Positions 1-7,898 are shown, numbered from the stretch's first letter. The stretch is DNA of 15,120 nucleotides from an uncultured Rhodospirillaceae bacterium (GCA_913054205.1 CAJXJM010000016.1:1-15120), one strand, 5' to 3'. The notes: generated by a model not told the origin, from the sequence alone. Numbers and translations: made by a program.

Positions 1-392
1 TTGTCGTCAATGCAAATTCCGGCGATGCCGCGCTGGCCCAGCTTTCGAACCGCGCGGCGCAAATTGTTGAAATTGCCGTATCCAGTATCGCCATCGACGA
101 GAATTGGGATGCGGGTCGCGTCCGACATAAATTCGAGCATTTCCAGAACCTGCGTCCAAGATGCTTCGTTACTGTCTCGTACGCCGAGTGCTGCGGACAT
201 CGCCAAGCCAGATGCCCAAATACCTTTAAAACCTGCCTCTTCGACGATTTTCGCAGAAATCCCATCATGGGCTTCCATCAGGAATTCGGTGTCGGTAGAA
301 TGCAAAAGTGCCTTTAGCTTTGCCGATTTTGTCAAAGCCAGTGCCTTGGAAAGGGGTTCTGTCCCGGGTTCAGATGGCGGTAATGAGCTCAT
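1..392 (-). CDS. pepM: Phosphoenolpyruvate phosphomutase, N-terminal part (runs off left edge)
   Basis: The 130 visible residues read as the N-terminal half of a PEP mutase of the isocitrate lyase/PEP mutase superfamily, which isomerises phosphoenolpyruvate to phosphonopyruvate, the entry step of nearly all phosphonate biosynthesis. Visible hallmarks are [19 protein letters not shown] (37-55), the segment [15 protein letters not shown] (70-84) and the metal-binding DGDTGYGN (100-107). The window ends inside the EDK-x-FPK-x-NS signature; what is visible there is CIDD, so the usual Glu appears as Asp. ATG at 392 is preceded by a weak TGGA ribosome site. The gene is divergent from the PhyH-type gene (start 496). 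Downstream partners such as phosphonopyruvate decarboxylase would lie to the left, outside the window. Phosphonopyruvate hydrolase is a close relative and cannot be excluded from the N-terminus alone. A rightward open frame over the same bases is only its shadow. Confidence 0.88.
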   Translation of the reverse strand, partial: MSSLPPSEPGTEPLSKALALTKSAKLKALLHSTDTEFLMEAHDGISAKIVEEAGFKGIWASGLAMSAALGVRDSNEASWTQVLEMLEFMSDATRIPILVDGDTGYGNFNNLRRAVRKLGQRGIAGICIDD

Positions 393-495
393 ATTAATCC
401 AAAATTGACTGAAATTATGGTTATGTCATAGCTGTTTCGCGATATTGGCACAATTGGCAATTTTCAAATCATAAACTTTCCCCTATTTTAAGAGC

Positions 496-1266
496 ATGTT
501 GAAGACACCTACATTATCAAAAGATCAGGTCGCTCACTTTTTGGATCAGGGTTTTGTGCTGCTGAACAAGGCCTTTGATGCGGGTGATACAGCTGACATT
601 CAAAGGTGGGCAGCTGAGATCACAGAGCGCCCCGAGGAAGCTGGCAAGCATTGGGTTTACCATGAGACCAGTTTGCTTGACGGTGAAAAAGATTTAATCA
701 ATCGTATCGAAAATATGACACCTTTTCACAGCGGCCTCCGAGAACTGGCTGATTGCTTTCTCCCCTCTGTTGGCCAGTTGTTGGGAGAGAAAGCAGTTCT
801 CTTCAAAGATAAGATCAATTTTAAAATGTCGGGCGGAGAAGGCTTCAAGCCCCATCAGGACTCGCAAGCAGGTTGGGAGGCATATGCCGACTACTTTATA
901 AACGTGATGGTCTGCATTGATGAGGCAACTCTTGAAAACGGATGCCTTGAAGTTGCGCCGCGCCCCAATTCAGCGAGCGACTTTCTATTGGTTGGCAAGG
1001 AGTGGGAGCCGCTAACGGAGAAACAAACGGCAGCCATGGATTTCACCGCCTATCCTACTCAACCCGGCGACGTAATATTTTTTGATTCCTACGCACCTCA
1101 TAAGTCAGCCAGAAATTTAACAAATTCGACGCGGCGGCTGTATTTCTCGACCTATAATCGTTTATCAGAGGGGGATCATTTGGCGGCGTATTATGCCGAT
1201 AAACGTAAAAATTATCCGCCGGATATCGAACGTGAAGCGGATAAAGAATACGTCTACCGGGTTTAA
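496..1266 (+). CDS. PhyH-family Fe(II)/2-oxoglutarate dioxygenase, PhnY/TmpA-like
   Basis: This 256-residue protein is a complete phytanoyl-CoA dioxygenase-type oxygenase. The iron facial triad is visible as HQD (H120, D122) and H202 in the segment APHKSARN, and the 2-oxoglutarate-binding arginine is probably R213 or R214. The motifs FKDKINFKMSGGEGFKPHQD (103-122) and DEATLENGCLEVAP (142-155) resemble the PhnY/TmpA group, which hydroxylates carbon 1 of aminoethylphosphonates. Lying between pepM and a pntC-like gene, it may hydroxylate aminoethylphosphonate or another phosphonate intermediate; that substrate is inferred from context, and the family also contains ectoine and other hydroxylases. 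It is divergent from pepM, with a 103-base gap. No strong ribosome site is visible before ATG 496. Its stop codon overlaps that of the opposing cytidylyltransferase gene. Confidence 0.85.
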   Translation: MLKTPTLSKDQVAHFLDQGFVLLNKAFDAGDTADIQRWAAEITERPEEAGKHWVYHETSLLDGEKDLINRIENMTPFHSGLRELADCFLPSVGQLLGEKAVLFKDKINFKMSGGEGFKPHQDSQAGWEAYADYFINVMVCIDEATLENGCLEVAPRPNSASDFLLVGKEWEPLTEKQTAAMDFTAYPTQPGDVIFFDSYAPHKSARNLTNSTRRLYFSTYNRLSEGDHLAAYYADKRKNYPPDIEREADKEYVYRV

Positions 1267-2003
1267 GATTTGAGCTGCGGCAGGATTATGTCGCGGGCGT
1301 AATCTAAATCTTCGGGAAAATCTATTTCGATCCACGGCAGACCGGTTATGTTCTCATATAGGGTGTTGGCGCCATCTGAGCTGAGGAGGTATTCGCGGAA
1401 CGCCTCTTCATAAGGATGATCGATAGAGCCTTCGCCGACAATTCTATCGGTAAAATCTGCAATTTGCTCGGCCGCCCTGGGTGACCATTTTACAAAACCT
1501 GGCCATTCACCGACAGAGTCAAATTCGACGTCAACAATTTTGGCGAATTCAACAATCTGATTGTCTTTCAAGCACAGTTTTACCGGTTCATCGCCTGGTT
1601 CGAAATCCGGATCAAATAAAAGGCAATCTCCGTCGGCAGAAACAAGTTTCCGAATTAAGTCAGGATGATAAAGCACGTCGCCATCCATAAACAAAATTTC
1701 GTCACCTGAACGCATGATTTTGGCGGCAGTGGCAAGTGAAACAATGCTGCCTTCGCGATATTGCGGATTTGTGACCGTTTCGACAAAATCCGCTACACCA
1801 ATGGCAGCTATTTCTTTTGCGATGTCATTTTCGCGGTACCCCACCACGAGCGTAAGTTTCTCAACACCGTTTGATTTTAAAATTTCGACATGGCGAGCGA
1901 GCAAGCTTTGCCCATCGAATTGCAAAAGGCATTTCGGCAGATAAGTTTCATCGTTATTGGAGAGACGCGCGCCAACGCCGGCGGCTAACATGATGGCTTG
2001 CAT
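1263..2003 (-). CDS. pntC: Nucleotidyltransferase, PntC-like phosphonate cytidylyltransferase
   Basis: This 246-residue single-domain nucleotidyltransferase has the GT-A nucleotide-binding signature LAAGVGARL (6-14) followed by PKCL (23-26), a metal-binding MDGD (106-109), GEWPGFVK (165-172) and the terminal PWIEIDFPED (223-232). This layout fits the choline-phosphate/aminoethylphosphonate cytidylyltransferase group; PntC makes CDP-2-aminoethylphosphonate for transfer to lipids or glycans. The specific substrate is inferred from the adjacent pepM; a LicC-like phosphocholine or another sugar-phosphate specificity is the alternative. ATG 2003 follows the ribosome site AGAGAC at good spacing, only 12 bases after the hpnA stop, so co-transcription with hpnA is likely. 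The 3' end overlaps the opposing PhyH gene by four bases (TTAA), each gene using it for its TAA stop. Confidence 0.78.
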   Translation of the reverse strand: MQAIMLAAGVGARLSNNDETYLPKCLLQFDGQSLLARHVEILKSNGVEKLTLVVGYRENDIAKEIAAIGVADFVETVTNPQYREGSIVSLATAAKIMRSGDEILFMDGDVLYHPDLIRKLVSADGDCLLFDPDFEPGDEPVKLCLKDNQIVEFAKIVDVEFDSVGEWPGFVKWSPRAAEQIADFTDRIVGEGSIDHPYEEAFREYLLSSDGANTLYENITGLPWIEIDFPEDLDYARDIILPQLKS

Positions 2004-2015
2004 AATAGTCTCTAG

Positions 2016-3008
2016 TTAATCCAAATATCCATTGTCGCCAAACCATTTTATAGCATCACGAAAAGCCTCAGTCGCCGGGCGGTAGGTGTAGCCTATTTCT
2101 CGGATTGCTTTGTCTGAACTGAAATACATTTTTTTCTTTGCCATGTTAACACCGTCGACCGTCGCAAAAGGCTCCGAGCCATTGCTCAGCCTCGTCCATG
2201 CTTCTGCCAAATATGCGAGCGGCAGCACAATATTGTGGGGGATGCAGATCTTGGGCGCGGGCTCGCCGGTAATTATGGCGATTGTGTCTAAGATGGATTT
2301 CAAAGTCATATCTTCGCCGCCCAAAATATAGCGCTCGCCCATGACACCATTTTCGAAAGCGAGAATATGACCCCTTGCGACGTCATCTACATGCACGACG
2401 TTTAGGCCGGCATCAACATAGGCCGGCATTTCACCTTTGCTGGCTTTTGCGATCATTCGGCCTGTTGGTGTTGGTTTGATGTCCCGAGGTCCGAGGGGGG
2501 TGCTTGGGTTGACGATGATCGCGGGGAGGGAATGTTCTTTAATGAGACGATGTACTTCTTGTTCAGCGAGATATTTCGATCTTTTATAGGTGCCTACCAT
2601 GGACCCAAGCGAAGACGGCGTCGCCTCATCCGCAGGCGTCCCATCTGCATTGCTACCAAGTGTGGCCACGCTACTTGTATAAACAATTCTTGGGACACCG
2701 GCCGATAAGGCTGCTTCCATCAGGTGTGTTGTGCCGGTAACATTTGTTTCGACCATTTCGTCTGGATTGCGCATCCAAATTCGATAATCAGCCGCGACAT
2801 GAAACAATGCCTGACAATTTTGTAGAGCGGCCTTTAATGACGATTTATCAGTGAGATCGCCAATAACAATTTCGCAGTTGAGGCCTTCAAGATTACGCCG
2901 ATCGCTGGATTCTCTGACAAGTACGCGAACGGCGTCGCCGCGACTAACCAAGCGCCGCAAAATCGCTGCGCCAACAAATCCGGTTGCTCCTGTTAAAAGA
3001 ACTTTCAA
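2016..3008 (-). CDS. hpnA: Hopanoid-associated NAD(P)-dependent sugar epimerase HpnA
   Basis: This is a 330-residue extended short-chain dehydrogenase/epimerase. It has an N-terminal Rossmann motif GATGFVG (7-13), TSS at 111-113, and the catalytic YKRSK (Y141, K145). The overall pattern, including NPSTPLGPRDIKPTPTG (167-183) and a C-terminal FRDAIKWF, matches HpnA proteins of hopanoid clusters. The family is thought to modify sugars for hopanoid side chains, but its exact reaction is not settled. The start is TTG at 3008: it is preceded by a strong ribosome site AGAGGG (3014-3019, five-base spacing), and the Rossmann strand begins immediately after it. It diverges from ispH and is followed after 12 bases by the phosphonate cytidylyltransferase gene. 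Confidence 0.9.
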   Translation of the reverse strand: MKVLLTGATGFVGAAILRRLVSRGDAVRVLVRESSDRRNLEGLNCEIVIGDLTDKSSLKAALQNCQALFHVAADYRIWMRNPDEMVETNVTGTTHLMEAALSAGVPRIVYTSSVATLGSNADGTPADEATPSSLGSMVGTYKRSKYLAEQEVHRLIKEHSLPAIIVNPSTPLGPRDIKPTPTGRMIAKASKGEMPAYVDAGLNVVHVDDVARGHILAFENGVMGERYILGGEDMTLKSILDTIAIITGEPAPKICIPHNIVLPLAYLAEAWTRLSNGSEPFATVDGVNMAKKKMYFSSDKAIREIGYTYRPATEAFRDAIKWFGDNGYLD

Positions 3009-3035
3009 CGTAACCCTCTATATTTGCCTAAAACG

Positions 3036-3064
3036 GTTATACGGTATTTTAATTGATTTGACAG
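3036..3064 (-). promoter_or_regulatory. Candidate sigma-70-type promoter of hpnA
   Basis: Read leftwards, a -35-like CTGTCA (3059-3064) is separated by 17 bases from the -10-like TATAAC (3036-3041). Transcription would start near 3029, before the ribosome site at 3014-3019 and the TTG start at 3008. The fit to consensus is good but was judged by eye only. Confidence 0.45.
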
Positions 3065-3086
3065 GACGTGGCGTGAAGATCATTTT
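3058..3086 (+). promoter_or_regulatory. Candidate promoter of ispH-hpnH
   Basis: A perfect -35 hexamer TTGACA (3058-3063) lies 17 bases before a poor -10-like CATTTT (3081-3086). A TAGAAT (3095-3100) further right is a better -10 but is too far from this -35. The -35 overlaps that of the divergent hpnA promoter. It is a candidate only. Confidence 0.3.
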
Positions 3087-3132
3087 CTGTGCGGTAGAAT
3101 TATTCTAATATGTTTGATCTAAAATAAAGTAA

Positions 3133-4125
3133 GTGAGAGATTCATTGAGTGAATCAAATCCAAAATACCGAGTTCTTCTTGCGCAGCCACGTGGCTTTTG
3201 CGCAGGTGTTGAGCGCGCCATAGAAATCGTTGAACGTGCGCTGCAAATCTACGGCGCACCCGTCTATGTGCGCCACGAAATCGTGCACAATAAACGGGTT
3301 GTCGATACATTGCGCCAAAAAGGCGCGATATTTGTCGAGGAAGTTGAAGAAATCCCGGACGAAGGTGTAACCATATTCAGTGCCCATGGCATTTCAGAAG
3401 TGGTGGAAAATCAAGCGCGTCTTCGCAACTTGCCAATTATAGACGCGACTTGTCCTCTGGTCTCAAAAGTTCATAAAGAAGGTCAAAACCATGCGGCCAA
3501 TAGCCGGGATGTTATGTTAATCGGTCATGCTGGGCATCCGGAAGTTGAAGGCACGATGGGACGAATTCCGGGGAACGTCCATCTCGTTACGAAAGTTGAG
3601 GATGTTGGAGCACTTGCAGTGCGGGATGACAATCAAGTCGCTTACGTAACACAGACCACTCTTAGTGTTGATGACACCCGCGATATAATAGAAGCTCTGA
3701 AGGTTAAATTTCCGAATATTATCGGACCTGACGTGCGCGATATTTGTTACGCCACACAGAACCGTCAGCAAGCCGTTCGCCAAATTACAGATGATATAGA
3801 TTTGTTATTGGTGGTTGGTGCGCAAAATAGCTCAAACTCCAACCGATTGAGAGAAATTGGGGCGGAAGATAAAATTCCGAGCCATTTGATCGATGATGCC
3901 AAGAGTTTTGATCCGAAATGGCTTGAGGATGTTAAAACAATTGGAATTACAGCTGGAGCCTCTGCACCGGAAGAATTAGTGACGGAGCTTATTGAGCGGC
4001 TAAAAGAGTTCGGCGAAATAGATCTAGAGCTTGTTGCAGGTGTTGAAGAAAACATCCAATTTAAACTTCCGCCCGAATTGCTGGATGTTGACACTAAAGC
4101 CAACAGCTCGAAGGCGAGAGTATAA
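3133..4125 (+). CDS. ispH: 4-hydroxy-3-methylbut-2-enyl diphosphate reductase IspH
   Basis: IspH (LytB) is the iron-sulfur enzyme that performs the last MEP-pathway step, reducing HMBPP to isopentenyl and dimethylallyl diphosphate. All three cluster cysteines are present: C23 in PRGFCAGV, C107 in DATCPLV and C205 in ICYATQNRQ. The substrate-binding segments HEIVHN (48-53) and GHPEVEGT (134-141) and the late SSNSNRL (233-239) are also intact. Length 330 is normal. The start is uncertain: GTG 3133 gives 330 residues, while TTG 3145 has a better-spaced GAGAG site (3135-3139) and would remove four residues. hpnH follows four bases after the stop, so IspH and the hopanoid-extending enzyme are almost certainly co-transcribed. 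The location in a hopanoid locus fits precursor supply. Confidence 0.96.
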   Translation: MRDSLSESNPKYRVLLAQPRGFCAGVERAIEIVERALQIYGAPVYVRHEIVHNKRVVDTLRQKGAIFVEEVEEIPDEGVTIFSAHGISEVVENQARLRNLPIIDATCPLVSKVHKEGQNHAANSRDVMLIGHAGHPEVEGTMGRIPGNVHLVTKVEDVGALAVRDDNQVAYVTQTTLSVDDTRDIIEALKVKFPNIIGPDVRDICYATQNRQQAVRQITDDIDLLLVVGAQNSSNSNRLREIGAEDKIPSHLIDDAKSFDPKWLEDVKTIGITAGASAPEELVTELIERLKEFGEIDLELVAGVEENIQFKLPPELLDVDTKANSSKARV

Positions 4126-4129
4126 ATCG

Positions 4130-5257
4130 ATGGCAGTTCCTCTGATCCAACAACTGCGCGTCGGAAGTTATATTCTGCGGCAACGTCTCAAAGGGATCGA
4201 ACGTTATCCCCTTGTTCTCATGCTGGAGCCGTTGTTTCGGTGTAACTTGGCTTGTCCAGGCTGCGGTAAGATCGATTATGAAGAAGAAATTCTCAACAGG
4301 CGTTTGAGTTTGAAAGAGTGTCTTGCCGCTGTAGATGAGTGCGGTGCTCCGATTGTTTCGATTCCAGGAGGCGAGCCCTTGCTCCACCGGGAAATGCCGG
4401 AAATCGTGAAGGCGATCGTTGGACGCAAGAAATTTGTTTATCTTTGCACCAACGCCTTACTGCTCGAAAAGAAACTGGATCAATTTGAGCCCAGCCCCTT
4501 TTTGACGTTTTCGGTGCATCTGGACGGTCTTGAAAAACATCACGATCACGCGGTTGCTCAGGAAGGTGTTTTTAAACGCGCTGTTTCAGCTATTCGTAAA
4601 GCCAAAGAAATGGGTTTTCGCGTAAATGTAAACTGCACGCTATTTGATCAAATGACATCAGATGAGATTGTCGAATTCTTTGATTTTGCCTGCAATGATT
4701 TGGGTGTTGAGGGTATTACGGTTTCGCCGGGCTATGCCTATGAGAGGGCACCCGATCAAGAGCATTTCCTCAACCGCGAAAAAACCAAACTGCTTTTCAG
4801 AGACGTGTTTCGGAAAGGCAAAGATCGGCAGTGGCGCTTTAGTCAGTCATCTCTCTTTTTGGATTATTTGGCGGGCAATCAGAGCTACCACTGCACGCCT
4901 TGGGGTAATCCAACACGCAACGTATTTGGCTGGCAACGGCCTTGTTATCTTTTAGGAGAAGGCTACGCCAATTCCTTCAAGGAGCTGATGGAAGACACTG
5001 AATGGGCGAAATACGGCACGGGGAATTATGAAAAATGTGCGGATTGCATGGTCCATTGCGGCTATGAGCCGACGGCTGTGATGGATACAGTCGCACATCC
5101 TCTCAAAGCTTTGAAAGTTGCCTTGGTTGGCGTGAATACAGAAAAGCCGATGGCACCCGAGATTTCTCTTGAAAACCAGCGACCGGCCGATTTTATTTTT
5201 GATGAAGTTGTAGCAGAACGTCTAGAAGTCGAAGCCGAGCGCAGCGACGCGGCGTAA
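4130..5257 (+). CDS. hpnH: Adenosylhopane synthase HpnH (radical SAM)
   Basis: HpnH adds the 5'-deoxyadenosyl radical from S-adenosylmethionine to diploptene, giving adenosylhopane, the first step of C35 hopanoid side-chain building. The 375-residue protein starts MAVPLIQQLRVG and has the radical-SAM motif C38-NLA-C42-PG-C45, followed by GGEP (80-83). The C-terminal half contains further conserved cysteines in YEKCADCMVHCGYE. ATG 4130 was chosen because the family N-terminus begins there and an AAGGCGAGAG stretch (4111-4120) precedes it; the frame stays open upstream into ispH but that part is not family-like. It lies four bases after ispH. Its last 36 bases overlap the opposing hpnG gene, which encodes the next pathway enzyme. 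Confidence 0.95.
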   Translation: MAVPLIQQLRVGSYILRQRLKGIERYPLVLMLEPLFRCNLACPGCGKIDYEEEILNRRLSLKECLAAVDECGAPIVSIPGGEPLLHREMPEIVKAIVGRKKFVYLCTNALLLEKKLDQFEPSPFLTFSVHLDGLEKHHDHAVAQEGVFKRAVSAIRKAKEMGFRVNVNCTLFDQMTSDEIVEFFDFACNDLGVEGITVSPGYAYERAPDQEHFLNREKTKLLFRDVFRKGKDRQWRFSQSSLFLDYLAGNQSYHCTPWGNPTRNVFGWQRPCYLLGEGYANSFKELMEDTEWAKYGTGNYEKCADCMVHCGYEPTAVMDTVAHPLKALKVALVGVNTEKPMAPEISLENQRPADFIFDEVVAERLEVEAERSDAA

Positions 5258-5896
5258 ACTCGCGAATGCTCTGCGGCTGTTGCTGGCTAGCTTTATGAGG
5301 TTAGCTATATCTCTGGGGTTTTTTGCTAATTTCCCCAATATTTTCGCAGTTTGAATATTTCCTTTTTCGTCAATCGCATTGAAAGTTGCGGTTGGGAGGT
5401 TTTGACCGGCGGTATCAGATATAGCGCGAATGACGATAAAGGGAATAGTGTTTTCATCGGCGGCTTTTGCAACGCCGAGCGATTCCATGTCCACCGCCAC
5501 TGCGCCCAATGTTTGGTTAAAATCTTGTTTCTCACGCGCTGTGGATATAATTTTTTCTGATCCAAAAAGCGGGCCATTCGAATTTATTTTGATCGCTTTC
5601 AAATGAGAAATTACCGTCTCGCGCCAAGTGGTGTCGATTTTGTACGTGTTTCCATCGGCATCTAGGACAGAGTTAGGAAAAACCAGATCACCCGGATTTA
5701 AAGTTGGACCAAGTGCGCCGGCAATACCGAAACTAACAAGTACGTCGCAGCCATTTTCAACCAAAGTACCCGCCAGTTGGTAGGCTCGCTCCGTATTGGC
5801 GCCGGCACAGGCGATATCCGATTTTAGAAGATTTGAATTCTCACGCAGTATGGCGGCCTCTTTTTGGATACCTGTGATAAACCCAATGCGTATCAC
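5222..5896 (-). CDS. hpnG: Adenosylhopane nucleosidase/phosphorylase HpnG
   Basis: HpnG removes adenine from adenosylhopane to give ribosylhopane (or its phosphate), preparing the C35 side chain. The 224-residue protein has the purine nucleoside phosphorylase/MTA nucleosidase fold signatures: SFGIAGALG (55-63), the ribose-binding VDMES (135-139) and the base-binding ISDTA (159-163, D161). The start is GTG at 5896, directly before the first beta strand IRIGFITG and 13 bases after the shc stop, making it the last gene of the hpnC-hpnB-hpnD-shc-hpnG operon. Its 3' end overlaps hpnH by 36 bases in tail-to-tail orientation. An MTA/SAH nucleosidase is the nearest alternative, but the context favours HpnG. 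Confidence 0.92.
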   Translation of the reverse strand: MIRIGFITGIQKEAAILRENSNLLKSDIACAGANTERAYQLAGTLVENGCDVLVSFGIAGALGPTLNPGDLVFPNSVLDADGNTYKIDTTWRETVISHLKAIKINSNGPLFGSEKIISTAREKQDFNQTLGAVAVDMESLGVAKAADENTIPFIVIRAISDTAGQNLPTATFNAIDEKGNIQTAKILGKLAKNPRDIANLIKLASNSRRAFASLRRVAALGFDF

Positions 5897-5909
5897 GGGC
5901 TCACACCGA

Positions 5910-7898
5910 TTAAAGACCGAAAATGGGATGATTTAAGTCGGTGCTTGCTAAGTTTCGATAGCGCGCAAGCGCAAGCAGCGGGAAATATTGCCGATACCCA
6001 TGATATCGCAAATAAAACACGCGTGGAAATCCGACAGCATTGAAATGCTCCTCCACCCAATCACCATCTTCCTGGCATGTTTCAATGAGAAATTGAGCGC
6101 CTTTCGCAACTGCGTCACTTTTTCCTTCGCCGGCCGCCATAAGTCCCAATATTGCCCAAGCTGTTTGAGACGGAAGCGAGAGCGCAAAGTCATTATGATC
6201 TTGTTCCTCATCGGGTGTTGGCCAATAGCTTGCACAATCCTCACCCCAGCCACCATCTTCTCGTTGTTGGCCGATGAGCCAATCAACAGCTTGTTTGATG
6301 TCAGGCGTCGTTATGTCTTCACCAGCGATATTGATAGCCGACAGAACAGACCAGGTTCCGTAAATATAGTTTGTACCCCAGCGCCCAAACCAAGACCCGC
6401 TTGCTTCTTGTTCTCGTTTTAAATATTTTATGCCGCGCCTCATCGCAGGATGTGAGGAATCGTAGCCGATTTGCGCCAGGAAACTAATGCAGCGAGCAGT
6501 GACATCCGCGCTCGGTGGGTCGAGCAACGCTCCGTGATCAGCGAAGGGCATATTTTCCAAAATATAATATTCATTGTCTACATCAAAAGCCGCCCAGCCA
6601 CCGCCTTTTGACTGCATGCCAACCACCCATTCGGCTGCCCGTTGGATAGCCGGCTCATATTTTTTGTTGCCTGTTCTGTGAAGCGCCATAGCCACGACAG
6701 CCGTGTCATCGACATCCGGGTAATAGTCATTTCGGTACTGAAAAGCCCAACCGCCGGGGCGCAGCTTTGGTCGCCAAGTTGCCCAATCTCCCATGCAGTC
6801 CCTAATTTGCAGGTCTTCCAACCAATCACACGACTTTCCGATTGTATCAATTCTTGCATCCCTGGGGCCGGCGGATTGATTGACTTCCAACATTGCGTGC
6901 GCGGCTAACCCGGTATCCCAGACCGGTGACAGGCAGGGCTGGCAGTAGGCTTCATCATTTTGAAAGATAAGTAACTTATCGATTGCTTTCCTGGCAGTGA
7001 TGACGCGGGGATCATTCCTCGGGATTTCAAGCGCATCAAATGCCATCAGCGCATTTGCCATTGCGGGAAAAATGCCACCGAGCCCGTCCTCACCGTTTAA
7101 TCGCTGGGCGATAAACGACAAGGCTTTGTCGATACTGCGATTAACAAAATAGTTTGGCAGGAATTTCTCGATCGGTCGCGCGAGGCGGTCGAGAACAATC
7201 ATCAAACTGCCAATCCAATGTTCTGTTGGATTTTTAATTCGATAGTCTTCTTCGAAACGCGATTTAGTGAATAGCTCATCAAGCGTCACGTTACGGGGGT
7301 TTTTGGCGATTGGACGGAGGGCGGTCAAGATAAGCAATGGCACGGTAACCGTACGCGTCCAATACGAGACTTTATTGATATGCAGCGGAAACCATTTGGG
7401 TGCCAGCAAAACTTCAATTCTAGTGACCGGTGTGGCCCTCCAAGGCACCATTCCAAACAGCGCCAAGGTAAGGCGGGTGAAAACATTGGACTCTTTAGCA
7501 CCACCATGGGCAAGAATGGCGTCCCTAGCTTTTACCATATGGGGCTCAGCCGGATCATCGCCGACAAGTTTTAAGGCGAAATAGGCTTTAACTGAGGCAC
7601 TTACATTAAAGTCACCATCATGATAGAGCGGCCACCCGCCGTCCTTCCCTTGAATACGGCGAATGTAATTAGCTAATTTGGCCTCAAGCTCATCGTCGAT
7701 TTCACCGAGGTAATGGTTAAGCAAAATATACTCTGCCGGAATAGTGACATCCGCTTCCAAGGGAAAGGCCCAGTGACCATCGGCAAATTGAATGTCGAGC
7801 AAGCGCGACTGTGCCCGCTGGATTACATCCTCCAGAGAGGCGGCTTCACTTGATTGAACATCAACTGATCTATGCTGAGTGCCGTCCTGATTGCTCAA
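5910..7898 (-). CDS. shc: Squalene-hopene cyclase
   Basis: This 662-residue class II terpene cyclase protonates squalene and cyclises it to hopene and hopanol at the inner membrane. The catalytic acid motif DVDD is at 395-398 within PDVDDTA. QW-type repeats are visible along the protein, for example GKDGGWPL (84-91), GSWFGRWG and GQQREDGGWGEDC. The C-terminal block GDWVEEHFNAVGFPRVFYLR is typical of the family. Length is within the usual 630-680. The start is TTG at 7898: no ATG or GTG occurs before the conserved region, and GGGGA (7910-7914) lies 11 bases upstream. It sits 20 bases after hpnD and 13 before hpnG, so operon transcription is expected. Confidence 0.97.
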   Translation of the reverse strand: MSNQDGTQHRSVDVQSSEAASLEDVIQRAQSRLLDIQFADGHWAFPLEADVTIPAEYILLNHYLGEIDDELEAKLANYIRRIQGKDGGWPLYHDGDFNVSASVKAYFALKLVGDDPAEPHMVKARDAILAHGGAKESNVFTRLTLALFGMVPWRATPVTRIEVLLAPKWFPLHINKVSYWTRTVTVPLLILTALRPIAKNPRNVTLDELFTKSRFEEDYRIKNPTEHWIGSLMIVLDRLARPIEKFLPNYFVNRSIDKALSFIAQRLNGEDGLGGIFPAMANALMAFDALEIPRNDPRVITARKAIDKLLIFQNDEAYCQPCLSPVWDTGLAAHAMLEVNQSAGPRDARIDTIGKSCDWLEDLQIRDCMGDWATWRPKLRPGGWAFQYRNDYYPDVDDTAVVAMALHRTGNKKYEPAIQRAAEWVVGMQSKGGGWAAFDVDNEYYILENMPFADHGALLDPPSADVTARCISFLAQIGYDSSHPAMRRGIKYLKREQEASGSWFGRWGTNYIYGTWSVLSAINIAGEDITTPDIKQAVDWLIGQQREDGGWGEDCASYWPTPDEEQDHNDFALSLPSQTAWAILGLMAAGEGKSDAVAKGAQFLIETCQEDGDWVEEHFNAVGFPRVFYLRYHGYRQYFPLLALARYRNLASTDLNHPIFGL

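Noticed and set aside
1..408. Rightward open frame of 135 codons at the left edge
   Set aside because: It is the antisense shadow of the PEP mutase gene, whose leftward translation carries clear family motifs.
444..474. Promoter for the PhyH gene built on TTGGCA (445-450 or 454-459)
   Set aside because: The -35-like hexamers are fair, but no acceptable -10 stands at the right distance (best is TCATAA at 18 bases), so it is not listed as a feature.
4031..4129. Longer hpnH reading starting inside ispH
   Set aside because: The upstream 33 codons overlap conserved ispH coding sequence, and HpnH proteins begin at the MAVPLIQQLR segment.
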